Below are positions 8,306 through 18,727 of a stretch of DNA of 64,000 nt, one piece after another. Below the pieces are notes generated by a model. That model ran no database searches. It was not told the DNA's origin and saw nothing but the letters and a program-made list of their open reading frames with translations. Positions within the stretch are counted from its first letter, which is position 1. Each line of letters opens with the position of its first letter. This DNA is from Azoarcus_F sp048158365 (GTDB lineage: Bacteria; Pseudomonadota; Gammaproteobacteria; Burkholderiales; Rhodocyclaceae), in assembly GCA_048158365.1 (NCBI GenBank), contig JBLLNL010000003.1. One strand, 5' to 3'. The position numbers and the translations under genes were made by a program.

Positions 8306-10024
8306 ATGGCAGCCAATCCGCAGATCCCTCTGAGCGGGCTCGCCCGCGCGCTGATCCAGCAAGGTCGGCTTTCGGAAGCCGACGCCGTGTCGTGCACCAG
8401 CGCCGCCAAGGCGAGTCCCAGCGGATTCATCCTCGAACTGGCCCAGCGCAAGCTTCTAAGCACGCGGGACATCGCATGTGTCGCCGCCGAAACCTTCGGC
8501 TATCCCGCAATCGACATCAGCACCCTCGACCCCGCCACCGTCCAGCGCGACGCGATCGATCGCAAGCTCATGGGCAAGCATCAGGTCATCCCGCTGCTGA
8601 AGCGCCAGAACCGGCTCATCATCGCCACCGCCGATCCGTCCAACATGCGGGCGCTGGACGAGATCCGGTTCCAGAGCGGCATGCAGGTCGATCTGGTCGT
8701 GGCCGAGGCCGACAAGCTCGGCCGTCTGGTCGACAAACTGTCCGAATCCGCCGAACAGACGCTCAAGGAGTTGACCGGCGAAGACTTCGACATGGACCTC
8801 CTCGACCAGGAGGCGCCGGGCACCTCTCCGGAAGGCGACGATGCATCGCAGGAGGTGGACGATGCGCCGGTGGTGCGCTTCATCCAGAAGGTGCTGATCG
8901 ACGCGATCAACGAGGGTGCATCCGACGTCCATTTCGAGCCATACGAAAAATACTACCGGATCCGGGTTCGCACTGACGGCGTGCTACGCGAGATCTCCCA
9001 GCCTCCGCTGGTCCTGAAGGACAAGATCGCCGCGCGGATCAAGGTCATCTCGCGCCTCGACATCTCGGAAAAGCGCGTGCCCCAGGACGGCCGCATGAAG
9101 CTGGTGCTGTCCAAGAACAAAGCCATCGACTTCCGCGTGTCGTCGCTGCCGACGCTGCACGGCGAGAAGATCGTGATGCGTATCCTGGATCCCAACTCGG
9201 CCATGCTCGGCGTCGATGCGCTAGGTTACGAGCCCGAACAGAAAAAGGCCCTGCTCGGGGCCATCGAGCGGCCCTATGGCATGATCCTGGTCACCGGCCC
9301 GACTGGCTCGGGCAAGACCGTATCGCTGTACACCTGCCTGAACATCCTCAACACCGCGGGCGTGAACATCTCCACCGCCGAGGATCCGGCCGAAATCAAC
9401 CTGGCCGGCATCAACCAGGTCAACGTCAACGAGAAGGCCGGGCTCACCTTCGCTGCGGCCTTGCGGGCGTTTCTGCGGCAGGATCCGGATGTCATCATGG
9501 TCGGCGAGATTCGCGACCTGGAAACCGCCGAGATCTCGATCAAGGCCGCACAGACCGGCCACCTGGTGCTGTCGACGGTCCACACCAACGATGCGCCGAC
9601 CACCCTCGAGCGCCTGAAGAACATGGGCGTGGCGCCCTTCAACATCGCGTCGTCCGTGATACTTATCACGGCACAACGCCTCGCGCGGCGACTATGCTCA
9701 TGCAAGCAGCCGGTCGACATCCCGGTCGAGGCACTGCTGCAGGCCGGCTTCACCGCCGACGACCTCGACGGCAGCTGGCAGCCCTTGGGCCCGGTCGGTT
9801 GTGACCGTTGCGGCGGCACCGGCTACAAGGGGCGGGTCGGCATCTACCAGGTCATGCCCATCACCGAGGAAATTGCGCATATCATCATGACCAATGGCAA
9901 TTCCATGGACATTGCCGAGCAGGCCCGCATGGAAGGCGTCAAGGATCTGCGTGAATCCGGTTTGCTCAAGGTCAGGCAAGGCGTGACCTCGCTCGAGGAA
10001 GTGCTGGCAACAACCAACGAATAG
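8306..10024 (+). CDS. pilB: Type IV pilus assembly ATPase PilB
   Basis: 572 residues. Hexameric cytoplasmic ATPase that drives pilus extension. An N-terminal MshEN/GspE_N region is followed by the ATPase core with Walker A GPTGSGKT at about 331-338, the Asp and His boxes (RQDPDVIMVGEIRD, GHLVLSTVHTND) and the zinc tetracysteine made of CSC at about 463 and CDRCGGTGYKGRVGIYQV at about 498. First gene of a pilB-pilC-pilD run; pilA is not in the window. Confidence 0.98.
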   Translation: MAANPQIPLSGLARALIQQGRLSEADAVSCTSAAKASPSGFILELAQRKLLSTRDIACVAAETFGYPAIDISTLDPATVQRDAIDRKLMGKHQVIPLLKRQNRLIIATADPSNMRALDEIRFQSGMQVDLVVAEADKLGRLVDKLSESAEQTLKELTGEDFDMDLLDQEAPGTSPEGDDASQEVDDAPVVRFIQKVLIDAINEGASDVHFEPYEKYYRIRVRTDGVLREISQPPLVLKDKIAARIKVISRLDISEKRVPQDGRMKLVLSKNKAIDFRVSSLPTLHGEKIVMRILDPNSAMLGVDALGYEPEQKKALLGAIERPYGMILVTGPTGSGKTVSLYTCLNILNTAGVNISTAEDPAEINLAGINQVNVNEKAGLTFAAALRAFLRQDPDVIMVGEIRDLETAEISIKAAQTGHLVLSTVHTNDAPTTLERLKNMGVAPFNIASSVILITAQRLARRLCSCKQPVDIPVEALLQAGFTADDLDGSWQPLGPVGCDRCGGTGYKGRVGIYQVMPITEEIAHIIMTNGNSMDIAEQARMEGVKDLRESGLLKVRQGVTSLEEVLATTNE

Positions 10025-10053
10025 ATTCAAGACTCATTCGGAAATCACCACAC

Positions 10054-11286
10054 ATGGCGACGACAGCCCAGGCCAGACGACTCCCGGTCGGCCCCAAGGA
10101 ATACCTCTTTCACTGGGAAGGCAAGGACAAGACTGGCAGAATCCAGCGCGGCGAGATCCGCGCGACCGCGGAATCGGTCGTTCAGGCCACGCTGCGGCGC
10201 CAGGGGGTCATGACCACCAAGGTGCGCAAGCAGAAGATGTCGCGTGGTCACAAGATCACCGAGAAGGACATCGCACTGTTCACGCGCCAGCTCGCGACGA
10301 TGATGCGCTCCGGCGTGCCGCTGCTGCAGGCCTTCGACATCGGCATCAAGGGCGCCACCAATCCCAGCCTCGCGCGGCTGCTCAACGAGGTCCGCACCGA
10401 CGTCGAGACCGGGTCCAGCCTGTCGCAGGCCTTCAGCCGGCACCCGGTGTATTTCGACAAGCTGTTCTGCAATCTGGTCGCCGCCGGCGAGCAGGCGGGC
10501 ATCCTCGACAACCTGCTCGAACGCCTCGCGACCTATAAGGAAAAGATCCTCGCGATCAAGAGCAAGATCAAGTCGGCCCTGTTCTACCCGATTGCGGTCG
10601 TGGTCGTCGCGGCGCTGGTCATCGCGGTGATGATGCTGTTCGTGATCCCCGAGTTCAAGAACGTGTTCACCAGCTTCGGCGCCGACCTGCCGGCCCCGAC
10701 GCTGATCGTCATCGCAATGTCGGACTTTTTCGTCGAATGGTGGTACCTGATATTCGGCATCATCATCGGCTCGATCCTGATCATCAGTTACCTGTACAAA
10801 CGCTCGCCCAAGATGCAGAACGCGGTCGATCGTATCGTGCTGCAGTTGCCGGTAGTCGGCGACATCGTGCGCAAGGCCACCGTCGCACGCTGGGCGCGCA
10901 CGCTGTCGACGATGTTCGCCGCCGGGGTGCCGCTGGTCGAGGCGCTCGATTCGGTCGGTGGCGCGTCCGGCAACCATGTCTATCTGACCGCCACCAAGCA
11001 GATCCAGACCGACGTCAGCACCGGCGTCAGCCTCACGGTCGCGATGCAGGGCGTCAATGTGTTCCCGACCATGGTCGTACAGATGGTCGCGATCGGCGAG
11101 GAATCCGGCCAGCTCGACTCCATGCTGAGCAAGGTCGCCGACTTCTACGAGCAGGAAGTCGATGACGCGGTGGCCGGTCTGTCCACACTGCTGGAACCGA
11201 TCATCATGGTATTCCTCGGCGTCGTCATCGGTGGCCTCGTGGTCGCGATGTATCTGCCCATCTTCAAGCTCGGCGCGGTCGTCTGA
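10054..11286 (+). CDS. pilC: Type IV pilus inner-membrane platform protein PilC
   Basis: 410 residues with the duplicated T2SSF/GspF domain. Each repeat shows the signature (FTRQLATMMRSGVPLLQAFD and WARTLSTMFAAGVPLVEALD) followed by GEQAGILDNLL or GEESGQLDSML. Three membrane helices are evident, including those after SALFYPIAVV and near the C terminus (IIMVFLGVVIGGLVVAMYLPIF). It couples PilB motion to pilin insertion. 29 bases after pilB. Confidence 0.98.
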   Translation: MATTAQARRLPVGPKEYLFHWEGKDKTGRIQRGEIRATAESVVQATLRRQGVMTTKVRKQKMSRGHKITEKDIALFTRQLATMMRSGVPLLQAFDIGIKGATNPSLARLLNEVRTDVETGSSLSQAFSRHPVYFDKLFCNLVAAGEQAGILDNLLERLATYKEKILAIKSKIKSALFYPIAVVVVAALVIAVMMLFVIPEFKNVFTSFGADLPAPTLIVIAMSDFFVEWWYLIFGIIIGSILIISYLYKRSPKMQNAVDRIVLQLPVVGDIVRKATVARWARTLSTMFAAGVPLVEALDSVGGASGNHVYLTATKQIQTDVSTGVSLTVAMQGVNVFPTMVVQMVAIGEESGQLDSMLSKVADFYEQEVDDAVAGLSTLLEPIIMVFLGVVIGGLVVAMYLPIFKLGAVV

Positions 11287-11404
11287 CGCATTCGCGGCAC
11301 TGCCTCCACACCCGTCCGGTCCTCCGTGGCCGGACGTCGCCTTTGCAGCGTCACGCCCCGACGCACCTCATTCGCACGGACCCACTCGCTCCGCGCCACT
11401 CGCC

Positions 11405-12256
11405 ATGAACGTCACCCTGCTCGACCCTGCCGTTTTCACGGCCCTGATCGCCCTGCTCGGCCTGTTCGTCGGCAGCTTCCTGAATGTCGTCATCCATCGC
11501 CTGCCCAGGATGATGGAGCGCGAATGGGAAGCCCAGGCGGCCGAGATCCGCGGGGAGGAGGCGGCGCCCGCCGAGCGCTTCAATCTCGCCACACCGCGGT
11601 CGCGCTGCCCGCACTGCGGACACCTGATCACCGCGCTCGAGAACATCCCGCTGGTCAGCTACATCATCCTGCGAGGGCGCTGCGGTCATTGCGGGGCTTC
11701 GATCAGTCGTCGCTATCCGGTGGTCGAACTGCTGACTGCTGTGCTGTCCGGCTATGCGGCCTGGCATTTCGGCATCGGACTCGCAACCGCCGGTGCGCTG
11801 GTGTTCATCTGGGCCATGATCGCGCTGTCCTTCATCGACCTCGACACCCAGTTGCTGCCCGACCAGATCACGCTGCCGCTGCTCTGGCTGGGGCTGGCGT
11901 TCAACCTCACCGGCACCTACACGGATCTGTCGAGCGCGGTCATCGGTGCGATGGCCGGCTATCTCGCGCTGTGGTCGGTGTATTGGCTGTTCAAGCTCGC
12001 CACCGGCAAGGAAGGCATGGGCTACGGGGACTTCAAGCTGCTCGGCGCGATCGGCGCGTGGCTGGGCTGGCAGATCCTGCCGCTGACGATCCTGCTGTCG
12101 TCGCTGGTCGGCGCGATCGTCGGCATCAGCCTGATCGCACTGGCCCGCCACAAGCGCAACGTCCCGATCCCGTTCGGCCCCTATCTGGCCGCAGCCGGCG
12201 TCATCGCGCTGTTCTGGGGCGACGCGATCACGGCGAGCTACCTCGGCCGATTCTGA
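11405..12256 (+). CDS. pilD: Type IV prepilin peptidase/N-methyltransferase PilD
   Basis: 283 residues from ATG 11405; the frame is open further upstream, but that part reads Ser/Pro-rich and overlaps pilC. It cleaves prepilin leader peptides and methylates the new N terminus. Visible marks are the cytoplasmic zinc-type cysteines CPHC and CGHC, and the two catalytic aspartates in FIDLDTQLLPD and GYGDFKLLGA. About eight membrane helices. Third gene of the pil run. Confidence 0.97.
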   Translation: MNVTLLDPAVFTALIALLGLFVGSFLNVVIHRLPRMMEREWEAQAAEIRGEEAAPAERFNLATPRSRCPHCGHLITALENIPLVSYIILRGRCGHCGASISRRYPVVELLTAVLSGYAAWHFGIGLATAGALVFIWAMIALSFIDLDTQLLPDQITLPLLWLGLAFNLTGTYTDLSSAVIGAMAGYLALWSVYWLFKLATGKEGMGYGDFKLLGAIGAWLGWQILPLTILLSSLVGAIVGISLIALARHKRNVPIPFGPYLAAAGVIALFWGDAITASYLGRF

Positions 12257-12350
12257 TCGCGGCTCTCCTGCAAGCACTCCGACGCGCAGACTCACGGAGG
12301 GCAGATTGACCGGCCCAACGCGCGAACCCGCGAAGCCCCCGTAACGAATC

Positions 12351-12382
12351 CCTGCAGGAGCGCCGCAAGGCGCGAATCCGCC
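12351..12382 (+). repeat. REP-like palindrome
   Basis: The segment around GGAGCGCCGCAAGGCGCGAA is a short stem-loop with a CTGCAGG leader. Related sequences occur at 21790, 32617 (opposite orientation) and 41055, all outside genes. The form resembles the REP elements of pseudomonads and other proteobacteria. It lies between pilD and the FmdB gene. Confidence 0.55.
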
Positions 12383-12464
12383 CTTGAAATAACCCTCACC
12401 GGCCCCATCTCATTGCCGCCGTTGCGAATCTGCTAGAATTCCGCGCTTGCCTGTGGAGGTTTTA

Positions 12465-12755
12465 ATGCCCATCTACGAATATCGTTGCAACCAGTGTGGT
12501 TTCGAGAAGGAACACCTGCAAAAGCTCAACAGCCCGGTGCTGACCACCTGTCCGGCCTGCGGAGCGGATGCGTACATCAAGCTGATCTCCGCTGCGGGCT
12601 TCCAGCTCAAGGGCAGCGGCTGGTACGCCACCGACTTCAAGAACGGTTCGGGCAAGTCGATGCCCGCTTCGACCCCGGCCGCCACTGATTCGAGCAGCAG
12701 CACTGACGCCCCGGCGGCGGCCTGCGGCGGATCCTGCGCCTGCCATCCCAGCTGA
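12465..12755 (+). CDS. FmdB-family zinc-ribbon regulatory protein
   Basis: 96 residues from ATG 12465, which has a GGAGG six bases upstream; a TTG at 12447 would place that Shine-Dalgarno inside the gene. It begins MPIYEYRC and carries a zinc ribbon with C8, C11, C29 and C32. The tail is a low-complexity Ala/Ser stretch ending in a Cys-rich GGSCACHPS. FmdB proteins are small putative regulators of unsettled function, often next to aspS in betaproteobacteria, as here. Confidence 0.92.
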   Translation: MPIYEYRCNQCGFEKEHLQKLNSPVLTTCPACGADAYIKLISAAGFQLKGSGWYATDFKNGSGKSMPASTPAATDSSSSTDAPAAACGGSCACHPS

Positions 12756-12836
12756 ACCCGATTCATCATGATTCACGCACGGCCCCAGGGTCGAGCGCCA
12801 TCGAACCCACCATCAAACAAATGAGTCAGGTTCAGC

Positions 12837-12950
12837 ACCCTTTCCTCCCCGTTCAAAAGGGAGGCCAGGAGGGGGATGGGTCACGACGTCGGCGGTGTCA
12901 CCCATCCCCACCCCAGCCCTCCCCTTGAAGGGGAGGGAGCAACCGTGCCA
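12837..12950. repeat. G/C-tract inverted repeat pair
   Basis: Two arms face each other around a GATGGGTCAC centre: TTCCTCCCCGTTCAAAAGGG on the left and CCCTCCCCTTGAAGGGGAGG on the right. They make a long imperfect palindrome between the FmdB gene and aspS. Half-copies occur at 18600 and 20500. It could be a dispersed intergenic repeat or a terminator. Confidence 0.6.
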
Positions 12951-13010
12951 GCCTCCGCTCAACATCACCTGATTGGCTGCCGCCTTAATAAATAGTATGG
13001 AAAAGAACCG

Positions 13011-14825
<1,815 letters not shown>

Positions 14826-14911
14826 CGCCATATCGGCACCTTCAGAAACGCCGCGTGGCGCCGTAGACTATCTGGTACGCTCGAACGTCCGTTCCACGTC
14901 ACACGGCAGCC

Positions 14912-16588
14912 ATGGCCCATCTGGAAAACCTCGAAGTCCTCGTCATCGAGTCGCAGCAGGGCATGCGTGCCCAGTTGCGCAGCATGCTCGACGGCTTCAT
15001 GGTCACCGGCGTCCAGTTCGCACCGTCGGCCGCGGCGGCGGTGCGCAAGCTGCGCGGGCGTCGCTTCGACCTGATCCTGTGCGCATACGACCTCGGCGAC
15101 GGCCAGAACGGACAGCATCTGCTCGAGGATCTGCGCACGCACAAGGTCATCCCGCTCGACACGCTGTTCATCATGATCTCGGGCGAACGCAGCTACGAGA
15201 AGGTCGTCGGCACCGCCGAACTCACACCCAACGACTACATCCTGAAACCGCTCACGCCGGGCACGCTGCTGATGCGACTGCAGCGTGCGGTGGCCAAACG
15301 CGACGTCTTCCTACCGGCCTACCGCATGATGGAGGCCGGCGAAACCCAGACTGCGATCGACTACTGCCTGGTGGGCGAGCGCGACCACCCCGCCTACCGT
15401 ATCGACTTCATGCGCCTGCGTGCCGAACTGCACGAAGCCCAGGGGCAACCCGAGCAGGCCGAAGCGATCTATCGCGCCGTCCTCGAACTGCGCGCCGTTC
15501 CGTGGGCACGCCTCGGGGTGGCCAGAATGCTGTTCGCCGGCAAGCGCTACGAGGACGCCGAGCGCCTGCTGATGACGCTGGTCAGCGAGCACAGCTTCTA
15601 TCTGGACGCCTACGACTGGCTGGCGCGCACCCGGGAGGCGCTGGAGCGCCCGCAACAGGCCAGGGAGGCGCTGGCCAGCGCGGTGGAACTGTCGCCCGAC
15701 CGCATGAGCCGCCTGCGTCACCTGGGTGAAGTCTCGATCGCCGCGGGCGACTACGCCGGCGCCGAGAAGGTGCTGAGCGACCTGGTGCGCAAGTGCAAGT
15801 ATTCCGATTTTCGCGATCCGGAAGACCATCTGCGCCTGCTCAGGGCGCATCTGATCCAGCAGAAGTTCGATGACGCCCAGGCCACGGTCAGCGATCTCGA
15901 GAAATCCATGATCGGGCGCCCGTCGGCCACCGTATGCGGTCCGCTCGCGCGCGCCCTGCTCCACCAATGCACCGGCAATCGCGAGGCCGCGCGCGAGGCG
16001 CTGCAGCAAGCGGTCCGCGCCAGTCGGAAAGGCACACTGCCCACGTCGCTGAAGCACGAACTGATCAAGGCCTGCCTGGACAATGCGCTCGAAGCCGAGG
16101 GCAGCGAACTGGTCGTCGATGTGCTGCGCAATGCGGCGGACCAGCAGACCATCGAGCAGACCCGCGCGTTGTTGCGCGCGCGCGGACGCGAGGATCTGAC
16201 GGAACGGATCGAGGAGCGCCTTTACGTCGAGGTCAAGAGCTACGTCACGGCCGGAGCCGAAAAGGCCCAGGCGGGCGATTACGACGGGGCCGTGGCCGAG
16301 ATGATGAACGCGGTGCGCAAGATGCCCGGCAACCCGCATGTGCTGTTCAACGCGGCCCTGGCCTTGTTGCGTCGGATGGAGCACAACGGCTGGAACGAGC
16401 GCTTCGCCGCCGAGGCGCGAAACCTCATCAACCGCACCCGCAAGCTCGATCCGCAGAACCCGCGGCTCGACGCGATCACACGCTTCATGGCAAACCTCGC
16501 GACCCGCTTCGGCATGGACCGGAACGCCGTCAAGCGCGGCAGCAAAGAGCGCCGGGCTGCGGCATCGACGCCCGGCGCAGGCCGTTGA
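14912..16588 (+). CDS. Receiver-like domain fused to a TPR array
   Basis: 558 residues. The first 130 form a CheY-like domain (VLVIESQQGMRAQLRSML; the ISGERSYEKV loop; the YILKPLT lysine). At the usual phospho-acceptor position the sequence reads LILCAYDLGDG, where related proteins have CDY, so the acceptor Asp appears to be Ala58. This would be a pseudo-receiver; the alignment is by eye. Residues about 150-520 are tetratricopeptide-like helical repeats for protein contacts. The output is unknown. It precedes the ribonuclease gene by 15 bases, suggesting co-transcription. Confidence 0.85.
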   Translation: MAHLENLEVLVIESQQGMRAQLRSMLDGFMVTGVQFAPSAAAAVRKLRGRRFDLILCAYDLGDGQNGQHLLEDLRTHKVIPLDTLFIMISGERSYEKVVGTAELTPNDYILKPLTPGTLLMRLQRAVAKRDVFLPAYRMMEAGETQTAIDYCLVGERDHPAYRIDFMRLRAELHEAQGQPEQAEAIYRAVLELRAVPWARLGVARMLFAGKRYEDAERLLMTLVSEHSFYLDAYDWLARTREALERPQQAREALASAVELSPDRMSRLRHLGEVSIAAGDYAGAEKVLSDLVRKCKYSDFRDPEDHLRLLRAHLIQQKFDDAQATVSDLEKSMIGRPSATVCGPLARALLHQCTGNREAAREALQQAVRASRKGTLPTSLKHELIKACLDNALEAEGSELVVDVLRNAADQQTIEQTRALLRARGREDLTERIEERLYVEVKSYVTAGAEKAQAGDYDGAVAEMMNAVRKMPGNPHVLFNAALALLRRMEHNGWNERFAAEARNLINRTRKLDPQNPRLDAITRFMANLATRFGMDRNAVKRGSKERRAAASTPGAGR

Positions 16589-16603
16589 TCGGGTCGGCAC
16601 GCC

Positions 16604-17014
16604 ATGCGTAGGGGCACGGTCACGCTCGTCGCGCTGATCTTCGCGCTCGCCTTCGCGGCCTTGCAGACCCTGGCGCCGGACGCAAGCGTCCCGGGGCAAT
16701 CGCCTGTCGCTCGCGGCACCCCGGCCACCGACCGCGCGGCCGCCCTCGGTCTTCCGGCCGAGGCGATCACGACGCTGGACCTGATCCTGGCCGGCGGTCC
16801 CTTCCCGTACCGGCAGGACGGCACCACCTTTCAGAATCGCGAACGCCTGCTGCCGAACCGCCCACGCGGCTACTACCGCGAGTACACCGTCCCGACGCCG
16901 GGCGCGCGCGACCGCGGTGCACGTCGCTTCGTCACCGGCGGCGACCCGCCCGAGGTGTTCTATTACACCCAGGACCACTACCGCAGCTTTCGCCGCATCG
17001 AGATCAAGCCGTGA
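16604..17014 (+). CDS. Secreted guanyl-specific ribonuclease (RNase Sa/barnase family)
   Basis: 136 residues. A hydrophobic leader (about 5-22) suggests export. The rest matches the N1/T1 microbial ribonuclease fold: FPYRQDGTTFQNRE, then YYREYTVPTPGARDRGARRF, then YYTQDHYRSF. By comparison with RNase Sa, the catalytic base is Glu93, with Arg108 and the acid His125. It would cleave RNA after guanosine outside the cytoplasm. The stop overlaps the start of the barstar-like gene, giving a toxin plus inhibitor pair. Confidence 0.92.
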   Translation: MRRGTVTLVALIFALAFAALQTLAPDASVPGQSPVARGTPATDRAAALGLPAEAITTLDLILAGGPFPYRQDGTTFQNRERLLPNRPRGYYREYTVPTPGARDRGARRFVTGGDPPEVFYYTQDHYRSFRRIEIKP

Positions 17015-17526
17015 CCGACCACGCCCGCCCTGCATCCGAACTGCCCGAACTCGACCGGCCGGACCTCGCCGGCATTCACCCCCTGCCCCGAGTCGGCGCG
17101 GACGCGATCCGGATCGCCGCCGAGGCCATCGGCTACGACTGCATGCGCGTTGATCTCGACGCCTGCACCGACAAGGCCTCCCTGCTGCAGCGCATCGCGG
17201 CAGGGTTGCGGTTTCCGCACTGGTTCGGCCACAACTGGGATGCGCTGGCCGACTGCCTGAGCGATCTCGGCTGGCTTCCGGGAGCCGGACATGTGGTCAT
17301 CCTCGCGCATGCAGATGCGTTGCGCAGCGCGGCGCCCGACGCATGGCATACCGCGCTGGAAGTCTTCGCCGACGCGTCGCGCGAACAGGCTGCACACGGC
17401 ATCGCGCTGTGGGTGTTCATCGACACCCCGGAGCAACGGTCGACCAACGCAGCCAGCGACGCAGCGCGCGATGCGCCCTGCAACAACTCGGTCGAACCAT
17501 CCGACCACGCCTCGGGCACACGATGA
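17011..17526 (+). CDS. Barstar-family ribonuclease inhibitor
   Basis: 171 residues from a GTG that overlaps the ribonuclease stop (GTGA). The barstar core is clear: DLDACTDKASLLQRIAAGL, then FPHWFGHNWDALADCLSDL with the conserved WFG/NWDAL segment, then the strand ALWVFIDTP. It is longer than barstar (about 90 residues), with a 45-residue N-terminal extension. It should stay in the cytosol and block the neighbouring ribonuclease before export. Its end overlaps nudB (ATGA). Confidence 0.92.
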   Translation: MTDHARPASELPELDRPDLAGIHPLPRVGADAIRIAAEAIGYDCMRVDLDACTDKASLLQRIAAGLRFPHWFGHNWDALADCLSDLGWLPGAGHVVILAHADALRSAAPDAWHTALEVFADASREQAAHGIALWVFIDTPEQRSTNAASDAARDAPCNNSVEPSDHASGTR

Positions 17527-17957
17527 CGCACGCGGTGTTCAAACGACCCGAATCGGTCCTGGTCGTCATCCACACCCCCCGCCTCGAGATCCTGCTGCTG
17601 GAGCGTGTCGCGCCGGCGGGCTTCTGGCAGTCGGTCACCGGCAGTCTGGAGGACGAAGAGACACCGATCGACGCGGCGGTGCGCGAAGTGTTCGAGGAGA
17701 CCGGGCTCGTCATCGGTGCCGACGACCTGCGCGACTGGCAGCAACGCAACACCTTCGAGATCAGCCCCCAGTGGCGTCCGCGCTATGCCCCGGGCGTGAC
17801 CCGCAACACCGAACACGTCTTCAGCCTGTGCGTCCCGCAACCCCGGCCGGTCCGGCTGGCACCCGAGGAACATCTGGCGCAGCTGTGGCTGCCCCGCGAA
17901 GCTGCCGCGGAAAAGGTCTTCTCCTGGACCAATCGCGACGCGCTGCTGAAGCTGTAG
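17523..17957 (+). CDS. nudB: Dihydroneopterin triphosphate diphosphatase (Nudix)
   Basis: 144 residues from ATG 17523, overlapping the barstar stop by four bases. The Nudix box GSLEDEETPIDAAVREVFEE fits GX5EX7REUXEEXGU, followed by TGL. The opening KRPESVLVVIHTP and the late STEH-equivalent RNTEHVFSLCVP match NudB. It removes pyrophosphate from dihydroneopterin triphosphate in folate synthesis. Location downstream of aspS is the usual one in betaproteobacteria. Confidence 0.93.
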   Translation: MTHAVFKRPESVLVVIHTPRLEILLLERVAPAGFWQSVTGSLEDEETPIDAAVREVFEETGLVIGADDLRDWQQRNTFEISPQWRPRYAPGVTRNTEHVFSLCVPQPRPVRLAPEEHLAQLWLPREAAAEKVFSWTNRDALLKL

Positions 17958-18088
17958 CCCGCCTCGGCCGCAGCGCGGCCGGAGCCCGGCCGCCGTCGAT
18001 ACGCGCCGTCGATACACGCCGATGCTCACGGCGACGCCCACGGTCCTGAACAGACTGCCCAGAAATGGGCGCACAGACGTTCGCGCCC

Positions 18089-18117
18089 CTTGAAATGTCC
18101 GGATCCGCACCTATATT
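18089..18117 (+). promoter_or_regulatory. Sigma-32-like heat-shock promoter
   Basis: CTTGAAA at 18089-18095 matches the sigma-32 -35 box exactly. After a 14-base spacer, CCTATATT at 18110-18117 is close to the CCCCATNT -10 box. It lies about 47 bases upstream of the Hsp20 start codon. Confidence 0.75.
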
Positions 18118-18163
18118 CAGCACAGGAGCACAAACGCAACACACTGAACACATGGAGGAAATC

Positions 18164-18583
18164 ATGGCCAATATCATCCGTCGCGACCCCTTTGACGAAC
18201 TGTTCCGCGGCTTTTTCGTGCGCCCGGTCGAATACGGCAGCGGCGTGTCCGCCGAAGCCCCGGAGATGCGGGTGGACGTCAAGGAAGACAGCGATGCCTA
18301 CCAGATTCACGCAGAACTGCCCGGCATCACCAAGGAAGACATCCACGTGCATGTCGACGGCCCGGTCGTTTCGATCAGCGCCGAGCGCAAGCAGGAGAAG
18401 GAAATCAAGGACGGCGAACGCGTGCTGCGCACCGAGCGCTATTTCGGCAAGGTGTCACGCAGCTTCCAGCTCGGGCAGGAGGTCGATGAGGCCAACGCGA
18501 GCGCCAAGTTCAACGACGGCGTACTCGAGCTGAGACTGCCGAAAAAGGCCGCCGCGCAGGCCAAGCGCCTGACGATCGACTGA
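18164..18583 (+). CDS. Small heat-shock protein Hsp20
   Basis: 139 residues from ATG 18164, with GGAGGA just upstream; the frame is open from 18065, but that extension covers the promoter. The alpha-crystallin domain is recognisable in MRVDVKEDSDAYQIHAELPG, the ISAERKQEKE loop and NDGVLELRLPKK. It is an ATP-independent holdase for unfolded proteins. Monocistronic, driven by the sigma-32-like promoter. Confidence 0.96.
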   Translation: MANIIRRDPFDELFRGFFVRPVEYGSGVSAEAPEMRVDVKEDSDAYQIHAELPGITKEDIHVHVDGPVVSISAERKQEKEIKDGERVLRTERYFGKVSRSFQLGQEVDEANASAKFNDGVLELRLPKKAAAQAKRLTID

Positions 18584-18599
18584 CCGCACCGGTTCGCGT

Positions 18600-18645
18600 G
18601 ACCCATCCCCATCCTGTCCTTCCCCTTGAAGGGGAAGGCACCTTC
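18600..18645 (+). repeat. Half-copy of the CCCCTTGAAGGGG repeat
   Basis: ACCCATCCCCATCCTGTCCTTCCCCTTGAAGGGGAAGG repeats the right arm of the palindrome at 12837-12950 in slightly diverged form. It lies after the Hsp20 stop, where the inner stem could act as a terminator. Confidence 0.55.
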
Positions 18646-18727
18646 TATCGGCTCTTGGCGAACTCCGCTCACCAGGCGGCTGTTATGCCGGTCGACGTGA
18701 ATATCTCATCAAGAGCGCAGCACTACA

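Noticed and set aside
15311..17035. 574-codon open frame on the minus strand
   Set aside because: Antisense to the receiver/TPR and RNase genes, which have clear domains; no start signal or family.
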